Notes: a model not told the origin generated them from the sequence alone. DNA of 64,000 nucleotides from Patiria miniata (GCF_015706575.1 NW_024037070.1:1049874-1113873), one strand, 5' to 3'. Shown: positions 46,010 through 58,479, counted from the first letter of the stretch. Translations and numbers: made by a program.

Positions 46010-46511
46010 TAGTCCAAGTAACTAGGACTCTACGGATCGCTTTTTAACATTAGGACATGGTCGGGCGATAGTAGAGTCCGAGATCGATGGCCCTATTGCG
46101 GTTACTATTAATTTTTTTTTACCATTCTCACTCGTACCCCCAATCAAAATCGTCAGATTTCACCCCCAAAACGATCTTCAAACTGCCTTAGGCGCCCCTG
46201 TAGGCTTGATCAAGTGGGAAGTGAAAATACAAATGGTGGTGGTTAGGTTTACATACCTTTAGGAAGAAAAGAGAAATTTCACCTTCAAGTTGAGAAACAT
46301 CCTTGTCACAAACGCCTTGTTTGAGGCTGACATTTTGAATTCTGGATTTAAGCAGACTTGTGCATAGCTCTGGCTACACTGTTTCCTGGCAAGCATCAGA
46401 CAGACCAATCACAAGGCACTTTTGGTCAGGTGACCAATCAAAATGCCCTGTGATTGGTCTGTCTGATGCTTGCCAGGAAACAGATCCGTAGAGTCCTAGT
46501 TACTCGGACTA
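46010..46511. mobile_element. Diverged type A (subfamily A2) element
   Basis: The ends are TAGTCC(A/G)AGTAACTAGGACTC and its complement. The flanks AGGGTAAAC and AGGGTACTG agree at 7 of 9 positions. The interior has a short palindrome with CTGTGATTGGTCTGTCTGAT around 46385-46480. The terminal block keeps the type A hairpin layout with different bases. Confidence 0.8.
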
Positions 46512-46734
46512 AGGGTACTGTACACCAACAAATAGGGCCTAAAGTGTCTACTTTGGGCCTTCTGAAACATCAGAAAAAAAGTTTGTTAAATCAGGTTGAG
46601 TTTCTTTCATGGGATTGGGATGTGTTCATTATTATGCACAACAACTATAATTAGCTCACGGCGCAATCTTTAGTGGAGTTTTAGTCACTTTATAAATACT
46701 CAATTTTCGGTGTTGTAGCATAGGAAATAATGTG

Positions 46735-46990
46735 GTTCTTGGGGGGCTAGGGGGGCTTTAGCCCCCCCCCCCCACTTTTGTCTAGCCCCCCCCCCCCAAA
46801 AAAAAATCCATAAAAAAAAATGCACTAGCAAAATGTAAGAATTTAACGTACATGGGGACAGTCTCCCCCTAAATGAGAAGGGTGCATTTGTACACTTTTA
46901 GTTAATACAGTGTGCCTGATTGTAGGATTTTATCAGTGCTCCCCATTGAAAATATGGCACGAGCCCCCACCCCCCCCCCCCCCCCTACGT
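46735..46990. repeat. Low-complexity G/C-tract zone
   Basis: GGGGGGCTAGGGGGGCTTTA is followed by C-runs of 13-15 and A-runs; a second C-run is near 46968-46985. No element boundaries are certain. Confidence 0.6.
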
Positions 46991-47764
46991 ATTGATTTTC
47001 AGAGGTCCAAGTGACCTAAGCAACCTTTTCAAGTAGCTAACTTTACAAATTATGGCTGCTGGTACATTTTGAGAAATACATCGGGACATGCGTTTTGAAG
47101 GGGTTTGAGGGAGCATTGTAAAGAATGAGCATCTTGTCCATTATTTTTAAGAGTTTTCAACACTGCACATAATCAGAGTCATGTTTAAGTTAATTTTACC
47201 GCTTACAAATCTAAGTTTCATTCTGTATTTTTTGTTTGTTTATAGTGCCTTAAAGTGTCGGGACATGACAGTAGACACTTAATGAAGAATGACCCATACA
47301 TGGTCACGATGTAGACACCACACCGGCACCATGGCACGGACATGATGGACACCCTATCTGGCGCCGCAACTAGATTGCTGAGGCTTGACAAGCGGGCATC
47401 AGCTAGCTGATCAGAACACCATTGTTGCGGATCTGTAGTGACTAGTGAACACTTTGTTTCTGGTAAGTTGAGTAACATTATAGTCTGAGGATGTGGCTAT
47501 CTTTTAACGGCAGTCGGGAAAGTCTTCCAATACACGTGTACGTCACATATTTTCAAGCAATTTCCAAGTGCCAAAAGTTACTTTCTATGGTTCTTTCATC
47601 TATTGGAAAGAATTCAATATACATGTACACCACTAGTTTCTCCCTGTAATGACTCGTCAACCATCAGAGGGTCCTAAAAAGTGAAATTTAGCAGGGAAAA
47701 TATTGACGCATTAAGTTGGAAAACACATATAATTTTTCAGACCAGTCTCATAGGGTTTGTACAC

Positions 47765-48820
47765 TAGTCCGAGTAACTAGGACTCTACGAATCGCCTTTT
47801 TTAAAGGGAATGTACATCATTTGCTTTTGCTTCAATTTTCAGAAATATATGGATTTGGAGGATAAGTATGTTATAGAAAATATTGTTAAACTGACTTATT
47901 TCATGTTTTGGGCTTGTAGATGCTGGAAAAACATAGAAAACCTATCATGTTCTTGTAGTCTGGTTCCCTGACCCAACTTAAGATGAAACTCGGAGCAATT
48001 AATACACTTTGGGGAATTGTAAGGTCAGAGAATCAGTCTAGCAGGCTTGTACCCCTTTACAGGTGTGTAATCAATTGCAAAGAATAGTCAGAATAACTAA
48101 ATATGGACAATTAAGAACAGTTTTTGAAAAATAGCCAGTTTTCTCCAACGCTGGTCGGCCGACCAGTGTTGGAAAAATACAGTTTTTCTTGAAAATGTCA
48201 GCACACCAGGAGCCACGAGTTTAAGTGATGCTTTAGACTGTCAGTCCCTAACAATCCAGCGAGGTATTTCGTGATAATTTGATCATTTTGTTTTTCGATG
48301 TTTGCAAATGTTGTATTTTCCCTTTAACATTTGGACATGGTCGGGCGATAGTAGAGTCCGAGATTGATAACAGTATCGCATTTACCAATTATTTTTTTAA
48401 AACATTTTCACTTGTACCCCCAATCAAAATCATCAGATTTTACCCCCAAAGCAGTTTTCAACTGCCTTATGCGCCCCCTGTAGGCTTCAGTGGGAATTGA
48501 AATACAAATGGTGGTTAGGTTCACATACCCAAGGGATGAAAAGAGTAATTTCAGTTCAGGAAACATTCTCGTCGCACTCGCCATGTTTGAGGCTACATTT
48601 TGAATTCAGAAAAAAATTGACTTGTGCATGGCTCCTGGCTAGACTGTTTCCTGGACCTCCTGAAAATATTGGAGTCAGAAGGACAATGGGAACAGAGAAC
48701 CAGACTAGCTCATGGCTAGCATCAGACAGACCAATCACAGGGCACTTTGATTTGTCACCTGGATTGGTCACCTCAATGGGCCAATCACACTTACACTTAG
48801 TGTGACACTGGAAAATGTGA
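47765..48820. mobile_element. Subfamily A2 element fragment with a TTAA MITE inside
   Basis: It starts TAGTCCGAGTAACTAGGACT and continues after the MITE with CATTTGGACATGGTCGGGCG. It then follows 46060-46300 (CCCCCAATCAAAATC, TGTAGGCTT). The matching right terminus was not found; GACAGACCAATCACAGGGCA near 48725 is shared with 46402 and 54975. Confidence 0.7.
47805..48323. mobile_element. TTAA MITE, copy 1 (519 bp)
   Basis: The ends are AGGGAATGTACATCATTTGC and, reversed, AGGGAAAATACAACATTTGC, flanked by TTAA (47801-47804 and 48324-48327). The other A2 copies supply the empty site CTTTTTTAACATTTGG. A TTAA duplication is used by piggyBac- and Kolobok-type elements. A near-perfect central palindrome with CTGGTCGGCCGACCAG is at 48144-48173. 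Confidence 0.9.
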
Positions 48821-48829
48821 CACGACAAG

Positions 48830-50330
48830 GATGGTGTACATTTACTGTGTCTGGTTCATTTAATGGTGAACTGCATCTTACACAAACAAAACAAACCCTG
48901 AAAAGATACAAAATAGAAATTCCATATAAATACAATGCTTTAGGAAATACCAATCCAGCAAAGTAAATTATAAAAAGAACAATAATAATCCTCAAGGATT
49001 ATAATGCAATCAATAGAGATAAATCTATTTCAATAACACAATTTGCTTCTAACTGAAAAGTCAAGTTAAATTCCAAAATGAATTAATACAAGGCATGTGA
49101 ATGCTTTAACTTGCAAAGACAAAATAGGAAATAACTGAAGCACATGTGCAGTGACCTCTAAATATATATGACTATGGACTCAGCAAACCATAGACTTAAA
49201 TCAGTCCACTCATCATTATAACCTAAGGATCCATAAAGAAACTAACTTAGGAAAAATGAATTAATAACACAAAAAAGGACTATGGAGAAATAACATAACT
49301 AAATAAATGCTAAACAAATATGCAGATGGCATGCTTAATTAAGTTTAAAAAGAGAAATATGAGTAATATATGCTGCATCACATAAACTTAAGGACTAGTG
49401 TGCCAGTCTAATAAGACACTACTGGTATCTTAGGTCACACGCTCCAATAAACACTGGACAAAAGAAATCTCTGCAGGGTAATAAACATACTTGGCAGACT
49501 TCCTGCCTCCCTGTACTAAGGTATGGTGCCTTCCAAGAAACTGAGTGCACCTCATTATATATGCAGCAACTTAGGGGATTAAGGGTCTAAACAGTGGCTA
49601 TACTACACTGCACTATGGACATCTATGCAGGACAAAGGAACTATGAATGTATACACTAAAAGTATAAATCTAAGAATATGTCCATAAAAAAGTGGAAAAT
49701 AGATGATGAGGAATATATAGTAAAATAAGGAAATCTATTCTTGAACTTTGTGTACTCAAGAAGTTAACTAAATGTGAACAAGAAATAAAGTGGATATACA
49801 TGTACACATAATCAAAGTTAGGGAAATCTAAATCCTTCAAATCCATGGAAATAGATTATATCTCTAAACACAGAAGGTCATCAAAAGGATGATCTTTTCT
49901 AAATATGCAATAATAAATACAACAACACAGTGAATCTGGGCTTCCTAAAGACCATTAAAGGATGGATCCACTTTAAATTCAGTAATCAGAGTAAAGTTTA
50001 AGAATACTCAAGCTAACTTCAGAATTAATCAAAAAGTGTTCACAAAGTCTCAATAAAAAGAAACTTAGGAACTTCAGCAATAAGAACAACTATTAAAACA
50101 ATATAAATGAATTCTTACCCCAGTCGAGTCATCCACAAAATCTTGAGGCATTAACTAAGAACATGTGTAGAAGTGGCAGGACACTGTGTGGTGTTTACAG
50201 TACCAGTGCTAGTGGTGGAATGACTCACTCAAGACAATTGGCTAAGTGAGAGCTTTACCTTAAGGGTCAAGCGAGGGCGCTGCACAGGAGAAATATGTAA
50301 ATGAGCTGTCACATTAGTTTGATGGGCAAC
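48830..50330. other. AT-rich stretch, nothing recognised
   Basis: No repeats shared with the rest of the window and no coding motif were seen. Its right end may include the 3' untranslated part of the LINE that begins at 50339 on the minus strand. Confidence 0.4.
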
Positions 50331-51816
50331 TATTAGGCTTATGCCTTTACGACCCCACATCCTTTTTCCTTCCAAAACTTATTCAGCTGCGTCTTGAACT
50401 GGTTTGTGGTCTTAGCTTCTATGACCCTTGATGGGAGACTATTCCAATCTGTGATCACTCTGACTGAGAAGAAATATTTTCTACAGTTCAGCCCCTTTTT
50501 CAGAGCTGGCTTATTCAGCTTATAACTGTGTCCTCTGCCTCTGTGTGGATTGGTTGAGAAGAGCTTGGACTTCTCTATACCTTCCAATCCTTTCATGATC
50601 TTGAAGGTCTCTATCAGGTCCCCACTTGTTCTCCTCTGCTCTAGACTGTATAGCTTTGTTTCTTGCAATCTTTGTGGGTAGCTCAGATGTTTGATGCCTG
50701 GGATGAGTTTTGTGGCTCTTCATTGTACTTTCTCTAACATGGCGATATCTTTCTTAAGGTATGGACACCAGGCTTGGACAGAATATTCCAAATGGGGACG
50801 GATGTAAGTTTTGTAGAGCATTGTGAAGCATTTGCGCTTTATGATTCTGAGTTTAGTCATGGCCTTGCTTGCTGCTGCTGCACATTGTCTGCTAGTCTTC
50901 CCATCTTCATTGATTATAACTCCCAGATCCTTTTCCTCTATGTCATGTGGGATCACCTCTCCACCAAGATTGTATTCAGTTTCCTGATTGGTGTTTCCCA
51001 CTTTTGGAGCAGGTCAAGGTCTTGCTGCATTTTCACTTGGTTGTCATCTCCCCTCATCTGTCTGTACACTTTGGTATCATCCACAAACATCTTGACTTTT
51101 TACTCCACATTCTCCGGCAGGTCATTGATATAGATGACGAACAATATAGGACCGAGGACTGAGCCCTGGGGCACTCCACTGATGACATCTGTCCAGTCTG
51201 ACTCTGCCTCTCCTACTGTAGCTTGCTGCTTCCTACTGATGAGGAAGTCACTGATCCATGTACTAATCTTTCCATGTATCCCATAAGCGTGTAGTTTTGC
51301 TATTAGTCTTCTGTGTGGAACTGAATCAAATGCTTTTGAATAGTCCAGCACCCGATTTCATCAAACTCTTCGTAACTTACGATGCATCGCAGCGATGCGA
51401 CGCGTCGTATCTCTACGATGCGTCGCAGCTGCGACGCGTCCTGCGATCCATTTCACTAAACACGTCGTAAGTGCGACGCGTCGTAGGTGTATTTATAGCA
51501 CAACTCGGTGACTGTTTTATGTCTTTAGTCAGCGCACAGTAAATAGTCGTCTGATATTCAACAAAGAGTCGTCGGATCTCAGCTCGAAATTTGTTAAAAC
51601 GTAAAACAAAATGGCAGCCGTGCGATGTAATTTTGAAGGAAAACAAGCTCTCATTGGACTGTAAAGCTACTTTGAAATTTCAACTCTAATATTCCGGTCT
51701 AATTCATAATTATTCATTGAATTTTCTATTTACAACTTTACACACATTGCCTCGGTATTATAATCTCGTTAATGTAATGTTTGTGGCATAAAACTGGCTT
51801 AGAAATGACTCTTCTT

Positions 51817-54063
51817 GGGTCATTCCATGCCAACTCAACAAATGTTGCACACCATCACCTCTTGGATTTTTTTCTTTTTTGGTGTACTGAAAGATACTTA
51901 GGAGAAATGCAAATTCTGAAAATTTGGGGTCTCTACGACTTTTCGTTCTTGCGCAACAGCATTTTGAAATTTGAGGTGGGCGGGGCCAAAAGTGCGTCGC
52001 GTCACGAAATTCAATGTTTAAAGGGCCATATATTTAAAACTGTACCCCCCAGACATTTCAAACTTGGTAATCTGGGCTATTTTTTGCTGTAGATTTCAAA
52101 TATTTTAACAGAAAGAAAGTAGCCTGTTTCATTTTTAAGTTAAAGGGGCCCCAAAATGGCCCAAAACTCATCTGGACCAATGTTCGGGGGGGTGTAAGTC
52201 AAAAATTGAAAATATTTTTTCACCAATTTTTTTGCCTGTAATAGCCCCCAAGTGAAACTACTTTCATGTAAAATCTTACACTTATATTAACTTCATTGAA
52301 TGAGATATAGCCCTTGCAAAAAGCAAATTGTTTATTTTTACGATAACTTGACCCCCCCAAAAACCAACGTCAGACATTCCGCCCCAAATTTTGCTTCACA
52401 TATGTTTGAGGTTGGTCCTTAGTGAAGTCCTCTGAAAAGTTTCATGTTGGTGTCTAAATGTCTTCAGTGGATAGCTGGGCTTTATATTATAATGAGTCTA
52501 TATCTTACGATGCTGGTCCGTAACATACAAGTACACGTACATTGTACCAAGAATAACAGCAGTCGGTACATAAAGAATAAGTTGGGTATGAAACTTAGCT
52601 TACATTTGTACATGTAGACTTTTGATCAGTTGATATAATTGTTTACAGTTTCACAGGTGAAATTATGCATTCCTTGTGATGTAGTTTTGATGAAGTTGAA
52701 TGAGTTGCATGATGGTTGGCTCACTAAGTTTGTATTGCCTTCCACTGCTATGTAGAAGTTCTGGTGTTGGTACGCAACACAACACATCAACAAATGGAAT
52801 GTTACATTTATCTTCTCTTTGTGGCCAATAGAGAGTATTTGTTGATTCCGTCCTGTACATGAAGCGGACATACACATCCTCATGAAGTTGTGATACATCT
52901 TCTACAATAGTAATGTACCAAACATCATCATAGACCACACAAACATATTTTCCTGGGTTGAGGTCAGCTGCTACAATTGGTGCATGATGAGTTTCCTGCA
53001 TGAACTAGGTTCCCCTTATCCATAATGAAAACTTAAAGATCAATCAGGTTAAAACCATAGACCCTTTACTCAAACTGAATCACTTCTCTTTGGTTCAGGT
53101 TAGTGCTATACTATGCTGTGCAAGTGAGAACTGGTTAATGTATACATGACATGCATGCTGTGTGATGAGCACATGGAAAGAATAAGACTCTCAAGTCATT
53201 TAACCTAATTTGCATATAATGCACACATAGGTCTACAAGCAACTGTTTATTGAGCAGGAAATGGGTAGTCTTGACCCAAGTCTATCAACAGTCTATCAAC
53301 AGGGATTTTGTTGTGCTGGTTCCGTAAAATACAAGTACATGTACTTGTATATATGTTACGGAACCTGCAGCATCGTAAGATATAGACTCTTTATAAAGCC
53401 CAGCTATCCACTGAAGACAATTAGACACCAACATGAAACTTTTCAGAGGACTTCACTAAGGACCAACCTCAAACATGTGTGAAGCAAAATTTGGTGCGGA
53501 ATGTCTGACGTTGGTTTTTGGGGGGGTCAAGTTATCGTAAAAATAAACAATTTGCTTTTTGCAAGGGCTATATCTCATTCAATGAAGTTAATATAAGTGT
53601 AAGATTTTATATGAAAGTAGTTTCAATTGGGGGCTATTACAGGCAAAAAAATTGGTGAAATTTTTTTTTTCAATTTTTGACTTACACCCCCCCCAAACAT
53701 TGGTCCAGATGGGTTTTGGGCCATTTTGGGGCCCCTCTAACTTAAAAATGAAACAAGCTACTTTCTTTCTGTTTAAATATTTGAAATCTACAGCAAAAAA
53801 TAGCCCAGATTACCAAGTTTGAAATGTCTGGGGGGTATAGTTTTAAATATATGGCCCTTTAAACATTGAATTTCGTGACGCGACGCACTTTTGGCCCCGC
53901 CCACCTCAAATTTCAAAATGCTGTTGCGCAAGAACGAAAAGTCGTAGAGACCCCAAATTTTCAGAATTTGCATTTCTCCTAAGTATCTTTCAGTACACCA
54001 AAAAAGAAAAAAATCCAAGAGGTGATGGTGTGCAACATTTGTTGAGTTGGCATGGAATGACCC
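51817..54063. mobile_element. GGGTCATTCC-ended element with about 735 bp arms
   Basis: The inverted arms run 51817-52550 and 53325-54063, starting GGGTCATTCCATGCCAACTC. The 4 bp duplication TCTT (51813-51816 and 54064-54067) is proved by the unoccupied site ACTCTTCTTATTTTG at 35769. Four-base duplications occur in Academ, Chapaev and Ginger-type elements among others; the superfamily is undecided. The unpaired centre holds a conserved-looking coding fragment. Confidence 0.9.
52663..53001 (-). CDS. Orphan domain, probably a transposase C-terminal piece
   Basis: A 112-residue frame reads PGKYVCVVYDDVWYITIVED then DVYVRFMYRT, LYWPQREDKCNIPF, VLCCVPTPE and SSGRQYKL. The KYVxVxYDxxWYIxxVxE...FMxxxG...WPxREDxCxxP...V pattern reminds me of an uncharacterised beta-rich domain in metazoan transposon proteins; I cannot name it. 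The frame is open, codon-like and lies in the only non-palindromic part of the element. No catalytic residues are visible. It could be the last exon of the element's original transposase or a captured host fragment. Confidence 0.5.
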   Translation of the reverse strand: MQETHHAPIVAADLNPGKYVCVVYDDVWYITIVEDVSQLHEDVYVRFMYRTESTNTLYWPQREDKCNIPFVDVLCCVPTPELLHSSGRQYKLSEPTIMQLIQLHQNYITRNA

Positions 54064-54954
54064 TCTTATTTTGCGATGACCACTAGACGCGTCGTAACTT
54101 GCGACGTGTTTTAAGCCGTTGTCAAGGAACTTACGACGCGTTCAACACATCGCAACTTTAGTGAAATGGAAGATACGACGCGTCGCGAGTTGCGACGTGT
54201 TACACGTCGTATCTAGAGTTGCGACGCGTCGCAGCGCTTCGTGAAATCGGGTGCCGGTATATCATGTTGACTCCCCCTCCTTCATCCAGCATCCTTGTTA
54301 CATCATCAAGAGTCTCCAGCAGGTTGGTGAGACATGATCGCCCTTTCATGAAACCATGCTGTTCCTTTGATAGTAGATCGTGGGTCCTCGGATGCTCCGA
54401 CATCTTCATCCTTATGATGGATTCCAGAACCTTGCATGGTACTGACGTAAGACTCACAGGTCTGTAGTTGTCTGGTGACTTTTTAGCTCCCTTCTTGAAT
54501 ATTGGTCCTTGGAGTTTTTCACTCTTTTGGTAGGCATTCCTCATCTAAGGACTTTCTGAAGATTATAAACAGGGGAGTAGCTAACTCCTCAGCACAATAT
54601 AACAGCACTTGTGGGTGAATGTTGTCCAGCCCTGGTGATTTTTCTGGTTTCAATTTCTTGAGTTGTTCTACAACGTCGTCTTCAGTAAAGATGCAGTCTG
54701 TCATTCCATCCCCGTGGAGCTTGGTGTCAAGATGAGGGACATCCCCTTCTGGTTCTTTTGTGAAAACTGACTCAAAGAATTTATTCAGTACATTTACAGC
54801 TTCTTCTTCATTTTTTTTCCAATTCCCATCTTTGTCTTCCAGTCTTGAGATGCCTGATTTGACATTTTGTTTTGCCCTCACATAGTTGAAGAGCTATTTT
54901 GGTTTATTTTTGAACTCTTTTATCATCACATGATGCCTCTTTTGAGCGTTTTCA

Positions 54955-55085
54955 CTGCGACCAATAAAGTGCCCTGTGATTGGTCTGTCTGATGCTAGCC
55001 AGGAAACAGTCTAGCCAGGAACAATGCACTAGTCAATTTTTCCTGAATTCAAAATAGTAGGCCAGCCAAATGTGGAAAAGTTCGC
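54955..55085 (-). repeat. Subfamily A2 interior fragment
   Basis: CTGTGATTGGTCTGTCTGAT, GCCAGGAAACAGTCTAGCC and GAATTCAAAAT match 46441-46480 and the reverse of 48600-48750. Termini are absent. Confidence 0.6.
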
Positions 55086-55667
55086 TAGAAAATAATTTCA
55101 CAGTATTTTTTGGTAATAGCTGGCATCCATGCTAGATCAATTCTTTGAACCATAACAGACAAGATGTGGTGGATGCCATCGTTAATTTTGACCATAAATA
55201 TACCTATTTTGCATAAATCGTTAATACCTGTCATGTAATATATTTTTCCCCAGATTTGGGTATATTATTAATTTTTTTATTTTTTTGAAAATTGTATTTT
55301 GTTGATTCTACTTACACATTCTACTCCAAAAACATTTTCTAAACATTTTTAAGCATATTTCAATCATATCTTTTTGGCACCTTTGCTTTTCCTATCTCTT
55401 TTGAAAGTTTGATTAATATTTTATATCCTAACAGTCAGTATGTGGGATTGTTTTTTCACAAGTTTGGAATTGTTTTCATGTTTCCAAGTATTGAAATTAT
55501 TGTTATCTACATTGTTTTATGTACATGTTATATTTTTGTTCATTTATTAAGAACCACCATAAGAAAACCTGTCCTTTGGCCCTGGGTGGGTCAACCACAC
55601 ATTCCAAGTTTCTGGAAAAGTAATCAACTCCAGGCAGGAGGCCTGACTACTATGGCGTGTCAAACGT

Positions 55668-56130
55668 TGCAATATTCAATGTTTTACAATATATATGTTG
55701 GATGTTCAATATGTGTTTGTTATCTTTTACATTTATGTGCGATGTTCAACATAAGTGTGCGATGTTTTTCATTATGTGTGCGATGTTTAATATATGTGTG
55801 CGATGTTTTATAATATATGTGCGATGTTCAATATATGTATGCGATGTTTTACATTTATGTGCGATTTTCAATTTATATGTGCGATGTTTGACGAAATATA
55901 ATATGTGCGATGTTTTCAATATTATGTTCGATGTTTTGCATTAAATGTGCGATGTTTTTCGATACAATTGTGTGTGATGTTTTACAATATATTTGCGATA
56001 TTCTCAAATATGTGAGCAATGTTTTACAAATATGTTCGACATTTCGAGCTATTCGTATTCGATGTTTCATCGGTATGTTTGCATTCGATCTTTTGCAATA
56101 TGCATTTGATGTTTCACTTTTCATTCGATG
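55668..56130 (+). repeat. GTGCGATGTT minisatellite, left arm
   Basis: About 20 units of 20-26 bp carry TGTGCGATGTT plus an AT-rich spacer such as CAATATATG or TTACATTTA. The inverted array is at 58480-58890. Frames reading CDVLHLCAIFN repeats are by-products. Confidence 0.85.
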
Positions 56131-58479
56131 TTTCGTTAAGAGTCACAGTCTGGTTACTAGACCGCGAAAGTCTGACTATGTTGCCTAAAGTCAGTGTATG
56201 AGACGTCAGGGGATCGCGTAAGTGATTAGAGCCAGACCTTAACGGTAAAAACCGGAATTGTGGGTAACTCTTTAAGCATACGCAATGCGTTCATCATTGT
56301 TTGGGCAGTACCCCCAGCTGTGCCTGTACTACCCATAGTGTTATGTGCATCATCTATGCATTGAGGAGTGCCTGACATGATGGTCTGAGTTCCAAGGCCG
56401 ATGTCCACCTGTCCCGTTTAATGATCCAGTTACATGATAATTTGTTAGCATAAGCTGATAGGCGACAAACGGAGTTACGTAATTCATTGGCTTATGTGGC
56501 ACACGATGGAAGTTGTGTGACATTTGGGCCGAAGATAGATTTTTTTTTTTTTAAACTTGACAATATTAATATTCAGTGCAAGTTTAGTGAAGTACCAATT
56601 TAGACTTATTCTCAAGTTGCACTCTTTTTTGTTGTACAAAATGTCGAATATCCGATCAACTGTTGTAAATTCGAGCCGGGAGAGGCACTGAGAGGGATTA
56701 TAAGGCCATGATATAATACGTCCGATACTGACTACAACCACAAAAAAGTTAATATGTCTGAAAAATTTCATCATTATGATTGCTTACATCATTAGCAAGG
56801 GGCTCTGTGCTTATCGGCAAAATGGATGTGTTTTGGGCGAGTACTGTGTTAGGGTACAAACCCCAGTCCGTTTGCTATTTTTGCAATATTTTCCCGTCCA
56901 AAACAATAGCTGAACCCGTTATCGGCCGCGGCTGCCTCATCAGACCTCGGCGGTGTGCGGGGCGCAACGAACGGCACGTACGTGCACTCTGATCAGCGGA
57001 CCGCGCCTGTCAGCACGGGCTGGGCACTCTCATCTCTGGGCCCTCGGCCTCAGAACGTGGCCCTTCCCGACCCCATTGCACTGTGGATTTGAAGGAAATT
57101 CAAAAGGGCTTGCCAGTGCGTCGATTTTTTTCGGCGCAGGATTCTATTTCATTCCCCTTTCGTAAGATGATTTAACGAAAAAACCCCGAAATTGTCTCAT
57201 TAAAGATGGAACACATTCATTTCAAAGCTGGAAATCCGTAATTCTGATGAACGATGTATGTAAAAAAAATGTTTTGCCTGGATTTTAACCTCAATATGAA
57301 ATTAGTTGGACTGAGACTGTTTCGATAGCGAAATATTCGGGGCGCTAATAAATTAAATTTTAGATGTGCCTTAACCCATCTATCGAATCTGGACATTTCT
57401 GAAATTAGCGATGGAACAAAATCGTCTGATTGAATTACTGGTTTTCGTTTCACCCAATGGCAGTGAATGTTGAAAAAAAGCCGAATCTTCGTCTCATCAT
57501 AACATTAATCGGGCTAGGTTTACCAATGCACCGATTTTCTCAAGGCACTTATACATTCTTTTTCCTTCCCCTTTCGTAAATGATTTAAAAACAAATTAAA
57601 ATTGCTGTCATTAACGACGGACCAAATTCATTCCAAAGCCAGAGATCTGTTCTATCCGCGATGAAAAATGGGTGTTCAAGTGCCTGGATGTAAGCCTCGA
57701 TGTGAAATGAGTTGGGCTGAGACTGTTTTTATACCGAATTATTCGCAATTCGGGGCGCTTATAATTGAAGTTTGGATGTCTTTTCTCTATGCTTTACCCA
57801 TCTATCGATTTAGTGAAATTTTGCAGACATAGGCCTTATGTGAATTTTCTTTTCTGTGTCAGCCGTATAATGGTCTCGCCTCTCGGCGCAACCGTAATGC
57901 TCCCGGCTCGAATTTACAACTCTTGGATTTTCGACATTTTGACATTTTACCCTTTTGTACTAAAAATGACTGAGAGTAACTTGAGAAGAATTCTAAATAT
58001 GTATATTTCACTCCTTGCACTAAATATTAATCCGTAAAGTTTTAAAAAGAAAACAATTTTTGCCAAAAAATATCCTCAGTCTCTCACCATAGAGCAAGGA
58101 AGCCCTCGCGTCTGCCACTTATTATTTAAAGCCAACGAATTCTGTAACTCTTATCTCTTGTTTATACAACACTCGGTGGGCTGTTTATTCGAGAATTACG
58201 ATGAATAAAATGCACCCGGTACTGCGCAGATTGGTTTATAGCGCCGTGCTAACATCATAAACATCCAAATTACAAACACATGCAGCTGGCGGTACTGCCC
58301 AAACAATGACGACTGCTTTGCACATGATCCAAGATTACCCACAGTTCCGGTTGTTACCGTTTAGGTCTGGCTCTAATCACTTACGCGATTCCCTGACGTC
58401 TCATACACTGACTTTAGGCAAAATGTTCAGACTTTTGCGGTCTAGTAACCAGACTGCGACTCTTAACGAAACATCAAAT

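Larger units (their letters stand above)
51349..54253. mobile_element. CACCCGATTTCA-ended element inside the LINE
   Basis: This is the same family as 35331-35952, with ends CACCCGATTTCA and GCGACGCGTC-rich flanks. The duplication is CAG/CCG (51346-51348 and 54254-54256). Its body contains the 2.25 kb element at 51817-54063; outside that it is about 660 bp. Confidence 0.85.
50339..54900 (-). mobile_element. CR1/Jockey-group LINE, split by nested elements
   Basis: Minus-strand coding runs 54881-54257 then 51345-50339. In order: a linker with DGNWKKNEEEAVNVLNKFFE, then [69 protein letters not shown] (the catalytic YxDD equivalent), LGVIINEDGK, TYIRPHLEYSVQAW and a tail with DWNSLPSRVIEAKT. The endonuclease region is missing or lies beyond 54900. 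It has an in-frame stop just before FVDDTK and at least two frameshifts downstream and upstream, so it is dead. Removing the 51349-54253 insertion joins VNMIY to LDYSKAF. Confidence 0.9.

Noticed and set aside
47246-47461. A host exon: TTTTTGTTTGTTTATAG acceptor and GTAAGTTGAG donor
   Set aside because: All three plus-strand frames are closed by stops between the sites and no conserved protein is seen. At best a non-coding exon, which the sequence alone cannot support.
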